Notes: generated by a model from the letters alone, not told the origin. A stretch of 64,000 nucleotides of DNA from Bacillota bacterium (GCA_017889585.1 JAGFZX010000002.1:150798-214797); one strand, 5' to 3'. Shown: positions 51,658 through 62,200, numbered from the stretch's first letter. Made by a program: numbers and translations.

Positions 51658-52585
51658 ACTTTGTAGAATGCTAAATATAGAGTATCCGATATTACAAGGC
51701 GGTATGGCTTGGGTAGCCACTGCTGAACTGGCAGCTGCTGTTTCAAATGCGGGTGGATTGGGTATTATTGGTGCTGGCCATATGCCACCAGATGTTTTAC
51801 GCAAGGAAATACAAAAAACAAAAACTTTGACCAAAAAGGTTTTTGGTGTTAATATCATGCTTATGTCACCATTTGTTAAAGAAGTCATGCAAGTGGTTAT
51901 TGATGAACGAGTTGCTGTCATTACTACAGGAGCTGGTAATCCTGGCGAATACATATCAGCATTAAAGGAAATTGGTACGAAGGTTATTCCGGTTGTAGCA
52001 TCGGTTGCATTGGCTAAAAGATTAGCGCGGATTGGTGTTGATGCCATTATTGCTGAAGGTCAGGAAAGTGGTGGGCATGTGGGTGAAATTTCGACTATGT
52101 CCTTAATACCTCAGATTGTTGATGCTGTGAATATACCTGTAATTGCTGCAGGTGGGATTGCTGATTCAAGGGGGTTTGTTGCGGCACTAGCCTTAGGTGC
52201 ACAAGGTGTTCAAATTGGAACACGTTTTGTGGCATCATTAGAATGTATTGCCCATGAAAATTATAAAGCAGCTATATTAAAAGCTAAAGATCGTTCAACA
52301 GTTGTGACTGGTGTTGCGACTGGGCATCCAGTAAGGGTATTGACTAATAAATTTACTCGTGAATATGAAGCTGCAGAAAAAAGAGATGCATCTCCTGCGG
52401 AACTTGAAGCCATGGGTGCAGGTAAATTAAGGATAGCAGTCCGTGAAGGTGATGTGAATCATGGCTCAGTCATGGTAGGGCAGATTTCAGGTATGATTAC
52501 AAATATAAAATCAGTCGAAGATATTATTCAGGATATAATTGAGGATATACCAAAAGTATTAAGTGGCATAAACGAGACTATCTAA
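51644..52585 (+). CDS. fabK: Enoyl-ACP reductase II (FabK)
   Basis: 313 aa from TTG 51644 behind GGAGGG at 51629-51634. An FMN-dependent TIM barrel of the nitronate monooxygenase superfamily: PILQGGMAWVATAELAAAVS, VIAEGQESGGHVGE and VIAAGGIADSRG. Placement between fabH and fabD marks it as the enoyl reductase of the pathway. No FabI is present in the operon. FabK enzymes are insensitive to triclosan in the species tested. A paralogue lies further down the operon at 54725. Confidence 0.92.
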   Translation: MLQSKLCRMLNIEYPILQGGMAWVATAELAAAVSNAGGLGIIGAGHMPPDVLRKEIQKTKTLTKKVFGVNIMLMSPFVKEVMQVVIDERVAVITTGAGNPGEYISALKEIGTKVIPVVASVALAKRLARIGVDAIIAEGQESGGHVGEISTMSLIPQIVDAVNIPVIAAGGIADSRGFVAALALGAQGVQIGTRFVASLECIAHENYKAAILKAKDRSTVVTGVATGHPVRVLTNKFTREYEAAEKRDASPAELEAMGAGKLRIAVREGDVNHGSVMVGQISGMITNIKSVEDIIQDIIEDIPKVLSGINETI

Positions 52586-52609
52586 CAATAAATAAAGGGA
52601 AGGTATGAT

Positions 52610-53554
52610 ATGAAAAAGATAGCTTTTATTTTTCCAGGTCAAGGTTCACAAACCGTAGGAATGGGAAAAGAATTATATGAGCGTTTCGATGTGGCAAAAG
52701 CAGTATTTGATGCAGCTGATGAGGCATTAGGTTTTTCTATCACCAATATGTGTTTTAATGGTCCGGAAGATGAACTTCGAAAAACTTTTAATACTCAACC
52801 GGCAATCCTGACAGTGAGTATTGCTTGTTATGAAGTGCTAAAAGAACATGGTATTATGCCAGACATTGTAGCTGGACATAGTTTGGGCGAGTATTCAGCC
52901 CTAGTAGCAGCTGGTGCATTATCTTTTGCTGATGCTGTGCAATTGGTGCGTAAACGTGGTCAATTGATGCAAGAGGCTGTGCCTTTGGGTGAAGGCAGCA
53001 TGGCGGCAATTTTAGGTCTTGAACGTCAGATTGTTATTGATATTTGTCAAAAAGCTCAAGCAGAATTCGGTGCAGTGCAAGCTGTAAACTTTAATTGCCC
53101 GGGACAAATTGTTATAGCTGGTAAAAAAGAGGCGGTGGAAAAGGCTGCCGAAATGCTTAAGGAAGCAGGAGCTAAACGGGCCATTATGTTACCAGTTAGT
53201 GCGCCGTTTCATAGCACATTAATGAAGCCAGCAGCTGAAAAGTTGGCACTTGAATTATCAGCAATAACGGTGAGTGATGCTATGATCCCAGTTGTTGCTA
53301 ATATCAACGGCCAGATTATTACTAATGGCCAGGAAATTGAAAAATCACTGGTGAAACAAGCAGATCACCCTGTAGAGTGGGAAGAGTGTATGGCACAAAT
53401 TATAAAATCTGGCGCTTCGGCATTTGTAGAAGTTGGACCTGGTAAAGTATTGTCAGCCTTAACGAAAAAAATTACTAAAGAAGTAGATAACTTGAATGTG
53501 GAAGATAGTATTTCATTAGAAAAAACCCTTGATTATTTCAAGGAGGTTAATTAA
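52610..53554 (+). CDS. fabD: Malonyl-CoA-ACP transacylase
   Basis: 314 aa, ATG behind GGGAAGG. It starts KIAFIFPGQGSQTVGMG; the nucleophilic serine is in GHSLGEYSALVAAG near residue 92, and the paired histidine in PVSAPFHSTLM near 200. It charges ACP with malonate. The stop codon lies one base before the fabG start. Confidence 0.96.
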   Translation: MKKIAFIFPGQGSQTVGMGKELYERFDVAKAVFDAADEALGFSITNMCFNGPEDELRKTFNTQPAILTVSIACYEVLKEHGIMPDIVAGHSLGEYSALVAAGALSFADAVQLVRKRGQLMQEAVPLGEGSMAAILGLERQIVIDICQKAQAEFGAVQAVNFNCPGQIVIAGKKEAVEKAAEMLKEAGAKRAIMLPVSAPFHSTLMKPAAEKLALELSAITVSDAMIPVVANINGQIITNGQEIEKSLVKQADHPVEWEECMAQIIKSGASAFVEVGPGKVLSALTKKITKEVDNLNVEDSISLEKTLDYFKEVN

Positions 53555-53555
53555 A

Positions 53556-54299
53556 ATGCTCTTAGAGGGAAAAGTTGCAATTGTTACTGGTGCTTCTCGT
53601 GGAATTGGTCGTGCGGTGGCAATTGCCCTGGCAAAAGCCGGCGCAAAAGTGGTTATTAACTATGCTGGCAATGTGGCTGCAGCTGAAGAAGTTAAGCATA
53701 TTATCGAAGCTGCTGGTGGTCAAGGGATGCTTATGCAAGCAGATGTTGCCAGTGATGAGGCTGTAGCGTCAATGGTCAAGCAAACAATGGAGTCTTTTGG
53801 GCGAATTGATATTTTAATAAATAATGCGGGCATTACCCGTGATAATTTATTAATGCGCATGAAAGAAGGAGATTGGGATGCTGTGATGAATACCAATCTT
53901 AAAGGTGTTTTTATGTGTACGAAAGCAGTTTCCCGAGTTATGATGAAACAAAAGTATGGTAAAATTATTAATATGACATCTGTTGTTGGTCTAACGGGAA
54001 ATGCTGGTCAGTCTAATTATGCTGCTGCTAAAGCAGGCGTGATTGGATTTACAAAATCTATGGCCAAGGAATTGGCTTCTAGGGGCATTACGGTTAATGC
54101 AATTGCCCCAGGATTTATTAATACTGATATGACAGCCGTATTACCTGAGCAAGTTAAAGAAGAGATGGTCACTAAAATACCTTCAGGCCACCTAGGTAGC
54201 CCTGAAGATGTAGCAGCTGCTGCAGTATTTTTAGTATCTGACTGTGCAAATTATATTACTGGCCAAACTTTAAATGTTGATGGCGGTATGGTAATGTAA
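53556..54299 (+). CDS. fabG: 3-oxoacyl-ACP reductase
   Basis: 247 aa. ATG 53556 follows AAGGAGG at 53540-53546; the longer frame starts inside fabD. A short-chain dehydrogenase with TGASRGIGRAVA (~11-22), NNAG (~90) and the Ser-Tyr-Lys centre (MTSVVGLTGNAGQSNYAAAKAG, in pieces: SNYAAAKAG). NADPH-dependent second step of elongation. A GC-rich hairpin separates it from acpP. Confidence 0.96.
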   Translation: MLLEGKVAIVTGASRGIGRAVAIALAKAGAKVVINYAGNVAAAEEVKHIIEAAGGQGMLMQADVASDEAVASMVKQTMESFGRIDILINNAGITRDNLLMRMKEGDWDAVMNTNLKGVFMCTKAVSRVMMKQKYGKIINMTSVVGLTGNAGQSNYAAAKAGVIGFTKSMAKELASRGITVNAIAPGFINTDMTAVLPEQVKEEMVTKIPSGHLGSPEDVAAAAVFLVSDCANYITGQTLNVDGGMVM

Positions 54300-54339
54300 A
54301 AGAATGAGGTTCGAATGCTAAAGCAACGAACAAAGCGAT

Positions 54340-54364
54340 CACATCGTCGCTGAAGCGACGTGTG
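54340..54364 (+). other. GC-rich hairpin between fabG and acpP
   Basis: CACA-t-CGTCGC, loop TGAA, GCGACGTGTG. It has no downstream U-run, so it is probably a processing or stability element rather than a terminator; acpP mRNA often needs a level different from its neighbours. Confidence 0.5.
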
Positions 54365-54390
54365 CCTGCTTTTCGAAAGGAGGTGATATC

Positions 54391-54627
54391 GTGACAACTT
54401 TTGATAAAGTTAAACAAATTTCAGTAGAACAACTTGGTGTTGAAGAAGATGATGTGACTATGGATTCAACTTTTATTGATGATTTAGGTGCTGATTCTCT
54501 TGACATTGTTGAATTAATTATGGCTTTTGAAGAGGAATTTAACATTGAAATTCCTGATGAAGTAGCTGAGAAAATGAAAGCTGTGAAAGATGCTGTAGAA
54601 TACATAGAAAAAGAAAAGCAAGCTTAA
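54391..54627 (+). CDS. acpP: Acyl carrier protein
   Basis: 78 aa from GTG 54391 behind the full-consensus AAGGAGGTGAT. The phosphopantetheine-bearing serine is Ser36 in [11 protein letters not shown]. Acidic four-helix protein of normal size. It carries growing acyl chains for all fab enzymes encoded around it. A terminator-like hairpin follows. Confidence 0.97.
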   Translation: MTTFDKVKQISVEQLGVEEDDVTMDSTFIDDLGADSLDIVELIMAFEEEFNIEIPDEVAEKMKAVKDAVEYIEKEKQA

Positions 54628-54648
54628 TTCTTTTTGTATTCAGCGGTC

Positions 54649-54690
54649 GAAAGTCCCGTGAAATAATGATTTTTCGCGGGACTTTCTTAA
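54649..54690 (+). terminator. Hairpin after acpP
   Basis: GAAAGTCCCGTGAAA (54649-54663) pairs with TTTCGCGGGACTTTC (54672-54686). The following U-run is poor (TTAAAAG), so it may only attenuate transcription into the downstream genes. Confidence 0.65.
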
Positions 54691-54724
54691 AAGATAATGT
54701 ACAAGCGAATGGAGGAATTATAAC

Positions 54725-55672
54725 TTGAAACTTCCAGAACTTAAAATAGGTAATCTAGTAGCCCGTGTGCCTATTATACAAGGTGGAATGGCAATACGTA
54801 TTTCTACAGCTAGGCTAGCAGCTGCTGTAGGTGAAGAGGGCGGTATTGGACTCATCGCTGCTTCAGGGATGAGTTTTGATGAATTACGCAGCGAAATTCG
54901 CTTAGCTCGTTCTTTGACAACAGGCATCATTGGCATTAATATAATGGTTGCAGCCAGGCAATTTGCCGGTATTGTTAAAACAGCCATAGAAGAAGGTATT
55001 GATTTAGTCGTTGCTGGTGCTGGCTTTTCTCGAGATGTGTTCGCCTTGGGAAAAGAATCTGGGACACCAATTGTGCCAATTGTGTCTTCTGTTAAGTTAG
55101 CAAAAATTTCAGAGAAATTAGGAGCTGCCGCGATTATTGTCGAAGGCAAGGAAGCCGGCGGACATTTGGGTACAGATCAATCATTACATTCATTACTTCC
55201 TGATATAGTTAAGGCGGTAAAAATCCCTGTTATCGGTGCTGGTGGTATTATGAATGGACGTGATATTGTAGAAACACTTAAACTTGGTGTAGGCGGAGTG
55301 CAAATGGGAACTCGATTTGCAGCTAGTAATGAATCAAATGCTTCTCCAGCGTTAAAAGAATTTTATTTAAAAGCCAGACCAGAAGATATTGTGCTAATTA
55401 ACAGTCCGGTAGGGCTTCCTGGCCGTGCCATACGAAATCCATTTGCAGAGAAAATAATTGAAAGTACTGCACCTGCTCCGGAAACCTGTGATGGTTGCCT
55501 GAAACATTGCTTACGGAACTTCTGTATTATTAAGGCATTAATTCGCGCTCAGCAAGGTGATGTGGAAACAGGATTAGTATTTACTGGTGAGTACATTCAT
55601 AAAATAGATGAAATACTATCGGTTAAGGAAATATTCAAGAGACTTCTAGCAGAGGTTGAAACTATAAATTAA
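54725..55672 (+). CDS. FabK-like NAD(P)H-dependent flavin oxidoreductase with C-terminal cysteine cluster
   Basis: 315 aa from TTG 54725 with GGAGGA upstream. The same FMN TIM-barrel family as FabK (VPIIQGGMAIRISTARLAAAVG, IVEGKEAGGHLG, VIGAGGIMNG). It differs by C255-x2-C258-x3-C262-x4-C267 (ETCDGCLKHC region), absent from the FabK at 51644, suggesting an Fe-S cluster or metal. It may be a second enoyl reductase, an unsaturated-fatty-acid enzyme or a nitronate monooxygenase; the sequence does not decide. Its place between acpP and fabF argues for a role in lipid synthesis. Confidence 0.82.
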   Translation: MKLPELKIGNLVARVPIIQGGMAIRISTARLAAAVGEEGGIGLIAASGMSFDELRSEIRLARSLTTGIIGINIMVAARQFAGIVKTAIEEGIDLVVAGAGFSRDVFALGKESGTPIVPIVSSVKLAKISEKLGAAAIIVEGKEAGGHLGTDQSLHSLLPDIVKAVKIPVIGAGGIMNGRDIVETLKLGVGGVQMGTRFAASNESNASPALKEFYLKARPEDIVLINSPVGLPGRAIRNPFAEKIIESTAPAPETCDGCLKHCLRNFCIIKALIRAQQGDVETGLVFTGEYIHKIDEILSVKEIFKRLLAEVETIN

Positions 55673-55688
55673 CAAGAGGTGAGTTTGT

Positions 55689-56930
55689 TTGAAAAAACGA
55701 GTTGTCATAACAGGCTTAGGTGCAGTAACACCTATAGGAATAGGTAAGGATGAATTTTGGCAAGCTCTTTTGGCTGGAGTATCAGGTGTTGGTAAAATCA
55801 CTCGTTTTGATGCAAGTCAATATACTACACAGATTGCTGGTGAGGTTAAGAACTTTGATCCAGCCCAATATATAGACAAAAAAGAAGCAAAGCGGATGGA
55901 TAGATGTACCCAGTTTGCTGTTGCTGCTAGTAAAATGGCTTTTGAAGATGCAGGTATTGATTTGGAGGCAGAAGATCGTCAACGCATCGGTACAATGATT
56001 GGTACTGGTATTGGTGGGATGGATACTTTACATGACCAGTTTGTCAATTTATTAGATAAAGGTCCTGGCCGTGTAAGTCCATTTTTTATACCAATGATGA
56101 TTGGCAATATGGTAGCTGGACAAACTTCAATTACTTTAGGACTCCAGGGACCATGTAGTTGTATAGTTACAGCTTGCGCAACAGGTACGAATGCAATTGG
56201 CGATGCATTTAAGGTGATCCAGCGCGGGGATGCTGATGTAATGGTGGCCGGTGGCACTGAAGCGGCTATTTCTCCGATTGCAGTGGCTGGTTTTTGTTCC
56301 ATGAAAGCTCTATCTACTCGTAATGATGAACCAGAAAAAGCCTCTCGTCCCTTTGATAAAGATCGTAATGGTTTTGTTATGGGCGAGGGGTCTGGTGTTG
56401 TTATTCTTGAATCATTAGAACATGCCATCAATAGAGGAGCTGCAATTTATGCAGAAGTAATTGGTTATGGTTTTAATGCCGATGCCTATCATATGACAGC
56501 ACCTGCCCCGCAAGGTGCTCAAGCAGCTAAATGCATGGCCATGGCCCTTAATGATGCCGGAATTGAACCTGAGACTGTTGATTATATTAATGCTCATGGT
56601 ACATCTACGCCCATGAATGATAAAAATGAAACATTAGCAATAAAATCATTATTTGGTGCACATGCGTACAAGCTTGCTGTGAGTTCCACTAAATCCATGA
56701 CCGGACATTTGCTCGGTGCATCAGGTGGTATTGAATGTATTGCAGCTACATTAACATTAGCCAACGATATGATTCATCCGACCATCAATTATGAAACTCC
56801 TGACGAGGAAATGGATTTAGATTATGTTCCTAATACAGCCCGTAAGCAAGTAGTTAATGTAGCATTATCCAATTCTTTCGGTTTTGGTGGACATAATGCA
56901 ACTATTTTATTAAAGAAATATCAAAATTAG
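55689..56930 (+). CDS. fabF: 3-oxoacyl-ACP synthase II
   Basis: 413 aa from TTG 55689 with GAGGTG upstream. KAS II with catalytic Cys in [15 protein letters not shown] (~164), His in [11 protein letters not shown] (~304) and [11 protein letters not shown] (~340). It elongates acyl-ACP chains and also sets membrane fluidity at low temperature in other bacteria. It is the last fab gene here; fabZ and the acetyl-CoA carboxylase genes are not in the window. rnc begins four bases downstream. Confidence 0.96.
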   Translation: MKKRVVITGLGAVTPIGIGKDEFWQALLAGVSGVGKITRFDASQYTTQIAGEVKNFDPAQYIDKKEAKRMDRCTQFAVAASKMAFEDAGIDLEAEDRQRIGTMIGTGIGGMDTLHDQFVNLLDKGPGRVSPFFIPMMIGNMVAGQTSITLGLQGPCSCIVTACATGTNAIGDAFKVIQRGDADVMVAGGTEAAISPIAVAGFCSMKALSTRNDEPEKASRPFDKDRNGFVMGEGSGVVILESLEHAINRGAAIYAEVIGYGFNADAYHMTAPAPQGAQAAKCMAMALNDAGIEPETVDYINAHGTSTPMNDKNETLAIKSLFGAHAYKLAVSSTKSMTGHLLGASGGIECIAATLTLANDMIHPTINYETPDEEMDLDYVPNTARKQVVNVALSNSFGFGGHNATILLKKYQN

Positions 56931-56934
56931 GTTT

Positions 56935-57663
56935 ATGATGAGTGAAATACTTAATAAGAATAGACTGGATGCACTACGCAAACTTTCCGCTCAATTGAGT
57001 GTGCAGTTTACTAATATTAATTTACTGCATCAGGCTCTTACCCATACTTCATATGCTAATGAGTGTAAAAATTCAACTATTATGCATAATGAACGCCTAG
57101 AATTTCTAGGTGATGCTGTGTTGGATTTAGTTGTCAGTGAATATTTATTTCGCCGATTGGCCAATCTACCTGAGGGAGAATTGACTAAGGCTAGAGCTGT
57201 CGTAGTATGTGAGCCAAGTTTAGCTCGTTGCTCGGCTAAACTTGGCATTGGTGAATATTTATTTCTAGGAAAAGGCGAGGACAGTTCTGGGGGACGTGAA
57301 CGGACTTCAATTTTAGCAGATTCGTTTGAAGCTATTATTGGTGCCATTTATCTGGACAGTGGTTTTGAAACTGCTGCTGGCTTTGTGTTAAAACAACTTC
57401 AAACTGATTTATTAGTCGTTGAACGCGGCGAATATGTTAAAGATTATAAAACCTTGCTACAAGAAGTCGTTCAGAAAAATATCGACAGTAAAATTATCTA
57501 TGAAATTATTGAGGAAAGTGGTCCTGACCATCATAAAATGTTTAAAGTGGCAGTAGTCGTCAATACCAAACAGTTAGGTATTGGGCTTGGTAAGAGTAAA
57601 AAAGAAGCTGAGCAACTTGCCGCAAACCAGGCGTTAATTCAATTAAAAATCATAAGTGACTAA
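56935..57663 (+). CDS. rnc: Ribonuclease III
   Basis: 242 aa; ATG 56935 or 56938 (ATGATG) with weak AGG upstream, relying on coupling to fabF. The signature NERLEFLGDAVLDLVVSEYLF spans ~42-62, and the second acidic cluster DSFEAIIGAIYLD ~122-134. A double-stranded-RNA-binding domain occupies ~168-240. It processes rRNA precursors and structured mRNAs. The acp/fabF-rnc-smc-ftsY order is a classic Firmicute arrangement. Confidence 0.97.
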   Translation: MMSEILNKNRLDALRKLSAQLSVQFTNINLLHQALTHTSYANECKNSTIMHNERLEFLGDAVLDLVVSEYLFRRLANLPEGELTKARAVVVCEPSLARCSAKLGIGEYLFLGKGEDSSGGRERTSILADSFEAIIGAIYLDSGFETAAGFVLKQLQTDLLVVERGEYVKDYKTLLQEVVQKNIDSKIIYEIIEESGPDHHKMFKVAVVVNTKQLGIGLGKSKKEAEQLAANQALIQLKIISD

Positions 57664-57680
57664 GGCTTCTGCCTTCGTCT

Positions 57681-57712
57681 CAAGACTTGGCATAAGCCAA
57701 GTCTTGTTTTAT
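57681..57712 (+). terminator. Terminator after rnc
   Basis: CAAGACTTGGC (57681-57691) pairs with GCCAAGTCTTG (57696-57706), followed by TTTTAT. Confidence 0.85.
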
Positions 57713-57727
57713 AATTTGGAGGCAATT

Positions 57728-58783
57728 ATGAAGCATTATATTATTCCGGTCTTTATCCCTCATTATGGCTGCACACATGCCTGTGTATTTTGCAATCAGC
57801 GAAAAATAACTGGGAGGATGTCACCGGTATCAGCTCAAGAAGTAACAGGTATTATTAATGAACATATAGGAAGAATAACTGAAACGCGTCATATAGAAGT
57901 AGCGTTTTATGGTGGCAGTTTCACTGCTCTTGATATAAAAGTTCAGTCTGAGTTATTAGCACCCGCATACAGTGCTTTGCAGAGCAGCAAAATTAATGCA
58001 ATTCGCATTTCTACTCGTCCGGATTGCATCAATGATACAATTGTACAAAATCTGATTGCATTCGGGGTAACAACGATTGAACTCGGTGTACAATCTCTTG
58101 ACAATAAGGTACTAGAGGCAAGTGCTAGAGGTCATTCTGCGACAGATGTTGACCAGGCTGTTCATACTATTAAAAAGATGGGACTCCGATGTGGTATTCA
58201 ATTAATGCCGGGCTTACCAGAGGAAGATTGGGTAAGTATGATTATCACTGCCCGAGGCGTAATAAGACTTGCTCCTGATTTTGTGCGTATTTATCCGACA
58301 ATAGTGATTGCCCATACAAAATTGGCTGAAATGTACTATGATGGGAGTTATACAGCGCTAAATATATCCGCAGGAATCACTCGTGCTGCGTTTTTTAAAA
58401 TAATGTTTGCACAACATAACATACTAGTCATTCGCACAGGGCTACAAGCAACTGAGGACTTAGATAGTAGTGATGTAGTCCTGGCGGGACCCTATCATCC
58501 TGCTTTTGGCGAAATGGTAGATTCTTATCTTTTTTATCTTATGCTTGTTCATTGTGTTGAAAGCCTTAGACTCGGAGAAAGTAGTAGTATTCTTATTCAT
58601 CATCATTCTCGTGATACTTCTAAGCTTAGAGGTATGTCAAATAGTAATATTAAAAAATTACGCAGCATATATAATATAAGCAATCTAACCCTGAAGGCAG
58701 ATGGTCAAAAGCTGGATGAGTTAATGATTGAGTACCAAAGTATATGCTATATTATTAATAAAAAAATGTTATTTCACATTTAA
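57728..58783 (+). CDS. Radical SAM protein, Elp3-like
   Basis: 351 aa. ATG 57728 follows TTGGAGG; the longer open frame starts inside rnc and crosses its terminator, so it is rejected. The Fe-S motif GCTHACVFCNQRKITG (C-x3-C-x2-C) is at ~15-30, followed by EVAFYGGSFTAL, VTTIELGVQSLDNKVL and CGIQLMPGLPEED, as in the Elp3 radical SAM core. The acetyltransferase half of true Elp3 is missing. Proteins of this type sit between rnc and smc in many clostridia; their substrate is unknown, possibly tRNA. Confidence 0.87.
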   Translation: MKHYIIPVFIPHYGCTHACVFCNQRKITGRMSPVSAQEVTGIINEHIGRITETRHIEVAFYGGSFTALDIKVQSELLAPAYSALQSSKINAIRISTRPDCINDTIVQNLIAFGVTTIELGVQSLDNKVLEASARGHSATDVDQAVHTIKKMGLRCGIQLMPGLPEEDWVSMIITARGVIRLAPDFVRIYPTIVIAHTKLAEMYYDGSYTALNISAGITRAAFFKIMFAQHNILVIRTGLQATEDLDSSDVVLAGPYHPAFGEMVDSYLFYLMLVHCVESLRLGESSSILIHHHSRDTSKLRGMSNSNIKKLRSIYNISNLTLKADGQKLDELMIEYQSICYIINKKMLFHI

Positions 58784-58792
58784 TTTGTAAAA

Positions 58793-58820
58793 GAAGGAAT
58801 TATTAGGAAAAGAACAGAAT
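58793..58820 (+). promoter_or_regulatory. Sigma-H-type promoter of spoVS
   Basis: GAAGGAATT (58793-58801), a 12-base spacer, then ACAGAAT (58814-58820). This satisfies the sigma-H consensus RnAGGAwWW / RnnGAAT at all specified positions. spoVS is a sigma-H gene in Bacillus. Confidence 0.7.
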
Positions 58821-58871
58821 ACTATATAGCATAGTACATAGTAAGCCCTGATACCAAAAGGAGGTTACATA

Positions 58872-59132
58872 ATGGATGTTCTAAAAGTATCTGCAAAATC
58901 TAATCCTAAATCTGTAGCAGGCGCCTTGGCTGCGGTACTAAGAGAGAGAGGCACTGCTGAAGTACAGGCAGTGGGGGCTGGGGCGGTCAATCAATCGATA
59001 AAAGCAATTGCTATTGCTCGTGGGTTTGTTGCGCCTAATGGTATTAATTTGATTGCTATTCCCGCTTTCTCTGAGATTGTCATTGATGGTGAAGAACGTA
59101 CTGCAATTCGTTTCATTGTGGAACCCAGGTAG
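58872..59132 (+). CDS. spoVS: Stage V sporulation protein S
   Basis: 86 aa, ATG behind AAAGGAGG. Full-length SpoVS of the Alba-like fold: MDVLKVSAKSNPKSVAGALA, then AVGAGAVNQSIKAIAIARGF and an acidic C-terminal half. In Bacillus its loss blocks the step to coat assembly and affects septum formation. It is expressed from its own sigma-H-type promoter and ends at a strong terminator, so it is monocistronic. Confidence 0.96.
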   Translation: MDVLKVSAKSNPKSVAGALAAVLRERGTAEVQAVGAGAVNQSIKAIAIARGFVAPNGINLIAIPAFSEIVIDGEERTAIRFIVEPR

Positions 59133-59150
59133 TTTTTTATTTTTTAAAAG

Positions 59151-59181
59151 AAAACCTGTTTGCTATGCAAACAGGTTTTTT
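59151..59181 (+). terminator. Terminator after spoVS
   Basis: AAAACCTGTTTG (59151-59162) pairs with CAAACAGGTTTT (59168-59179), with TT following. Confidence 0.9.
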
Positions 59182-59286
59182 GCGCTACATTAGAAAGTAT
59201 AAGCTTATTGTATAAACTACGGGTACATGGTAAACTTGAAAAGTTAGGAAACTGTAAAATATATAATATATGTGTGGTGATTTAGT

Positions 59287-62200
59287 ATGCTATTACGAAG
59301 ACTTGAAGCTTATGGTTTTAAATCCTTTGCTGATAAAACTGAAATAGAATTTGGACCAGGCATTACTGTTGTTGTCGGACCCAATGGTAGTGGCAAAAGT
59401 AATATTTCAGATGCCATTCGCTGGGTGCTCGGAGAACAAAGTGTTCGCACACTACGCGGGACTAAAATGGAAGATGTAATATTTGCCGGAAGTTCAGGAC
59501 GCAGAGCGTTAGGGATAGCCGAAGTATCCTTAACTTTTGATAATAGTGATGGCATATTGCCTCTTGATTTTAATGAAGTTATTATTACTCGTCGAGTATT
59601 TCGTTCAGGGGATAGTGAATATTTTATAAATAAATCAATTTGTCGCTTGAAAGATATTTATGAATTATTAGCGGATACAGGACTTGGTCGTGATGCTATG
59701 AGTGTTATCGGCCAAAATAAAGTTGATGAAATATTAAATAGTAAACCTGAAGATCGTCGTTTAATATTTGAAGAATCTGCTGGTATTACGAAATATAAAC
59801 AACGTAAAAAGGATGCATTGCGTAAACTAGAAGATACAACCCAGAATCTTATCCGGGTCTCAGATATAACAAATGAAATCGAGGGTCAGCTTGTTCCCCT
59901 CGCTGAAAGTGCCCAGCGCACTACAAAGTATAACAAACTACAGTCAGAATTAACTGCTTGCCAAGTAACACTGCTCTTAAACATCCTAGAAAAATCGGAA
60001 AAAATGGTAGAAAGCGCTATGTTGCAAAAAAACCATCTGACAGAACAGGAAGTGACTATCAGTGTCAATATAAGTTTAAAAGACAATGAAAAAATAAAAG
60101 CAACAACACAGTTAATACAAGTAGACGAACAACTTACTTCTTATACCAATTCTATTAATCAGACTGAAACAGAAATAGAAAGAATTCGCGGCAAATACGG
60201 AGTACTCAAAGAACGAATTACATATGGACAGCGTAGTCAAGAACGCACCAATGATGAACATGTTCGTATTGGAAAACAAAAAAATGAGCTCGAACAAAAA
60301 ATGAGTGCAGTACATAACGCTCTTGCTGCTAAACAAATCATTGCTGAAAATCTGAATACATTGTTAGAGGACAAAAATTTATTATATCAGAAGATAATGA
60401 CAGATATTGGACAAACCCAGAAACAGCTCGAAGCCAACCAAGAAAAGACTTTCGCGTATTTGCATGAAATTGTTGGAGAACGCAATACAGTGGCGACAAT
60501 TGAACGTGATTTATCCAATATAGAAGTCCGTCAAAATAATTTTGATCAAGAATTTCAGGAATATAGCAATCAACTAACTCATATTGAAGCAGCATATAAC
60601 AATATTGTTAGCGAACAGCAAGTCGTAAAAACTACCTTATCTAGACTATATAGTGAAAATAATGACCTGAACATCAGTAAACAAGCTAAGGAACAAAACC
60701 TACAGCACATTTCGCGGCAAGAAAAACAGTTGTTGACTCAAATAGATGAATTAAATTCACGGTTTAAAATACTATCAAGCATGCAAACTGAATATGAAGG
60801 CTTTGCCCGTGGCATCAAAAGTGTATTAAAAAGTGATGCCAGTTGGCATAGTGGCATTTGTGGCGCAGTAGCTCAAATTTTAACAGTGCCTGACAAATAT
60901 GTTACAGCTGTCGAAATTGCCTTAGGCGGTGCCATGCAGCACATTATTACGGAAAATGCCGAGATTGCCAAACAGGCTATGGCCTTTTTGAAAACTAAAA
61001 ATTTGGGACGAGCTACTTTTCTCCCCTTAGATACTATTAAACCCTTAAGACCACGGGATGGGGAAATAGCTGGGGCTAGAGCTCCAGGAGCCTTGGGATT
61101 TGCAGCTGATCTTGTCATTTCAGAGTCACGTTATCGCCCTGTTATAGAATATTTATTAGGTCGGACTATTATTGTAGAGAATATTGATATTGGGCTGCGC
61201 ATTGCCAAACAACAGGGATTTTCCGTAAAAATAGTTACTCTAGAAGGGGAACTATTAAATCCAGGAGGATCCATGACAGGCGGTAGTACCAACAAACGGG
61301 ATAGCAGTTTTCTGAGTCGTAGTAATACATTAGCAACTATTACACTAAAGATAGATGAGCTGAAGATTATATTAGCTCAGGTACAGCAGCAGGTAGACAC
61401 TCTGAGAGCGGAGCTCCTAAATATCGAACAAGAAGTATCTATTATTCAGCAAAAACGTCAACAGATTGAAGTTCGTCAAGCTGAAATCGCGGTTCATACT
61501 GAAAAAATGCAACTCGATATAAAACGGTTGAACTTAGCACTCGATACCATAAATGAGGCTAGAACTAACTGTATACATGAGGAACAACAACTAACTGCAG
61601 CTTTAGCTAAGGCCAAAATAACAATTGCCCAATTAGAGAATCGGGATAATGAACATCAACAGAGCCTGACTATTTGGCAAGAAAAATTTGAAGAATTGCA
61701 ACAGGCTAAAGAATTATTACAAACAAGTATCACTGATATTAAAATTGATTTGACTGCCGCTCAGCAAGAAATAACTGGGATTACCGCTAATTGCCAGCAA
61801 TATGAGCAATCGAAACAATTGATAGAGCAGCAATTAGAACATTTATCAGCAGAAAGTAATGAGTTGGCATCGCAGATAGCCCAAACGACTCAGGAGTTAG
61901 CTGAGGCAACTGATCAACACGCTAATCTAACTGAACAAAAAGCCAACTATGAACAACGCTCTAAGGCCCAATATGCAATAAAGTTAAATGTTTTATCAGA
62001 GTTACAACAACTAGAAAAAGAATTGAAAGAATTACGGCGTAAGTCTCATGAAGTCCAAACCCGTCTACACGAGATAGAATTGATGGCAACAAAATATACC
62101 TATGAAGTTACCCACGCTCTTGAAAAGCTTACTCAGCATTTTTCTCTAACCAGAGAAGAGGCCAAGACTCTTTGCCGTGATGACAGTATGGAGAATCTCT

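Noticed and set aside
54718..55149. 143-codon minus-strand frame
   Set aside because: It is entirely antisense to the FabK-like gene; proline/alanine/serine-rich content is typical of a mirror frame.
55979..56431. 150-codon minus-strand frame inside fabF
   Set aside because: Shadow of a strongly conserved gene, without a start signal.
57656..57727. Longer start for the radical SAM gene
   Set aside because: It would begin inside rnc and read through a terminator hairpin; ATG 57728 has a proper ribosome site.
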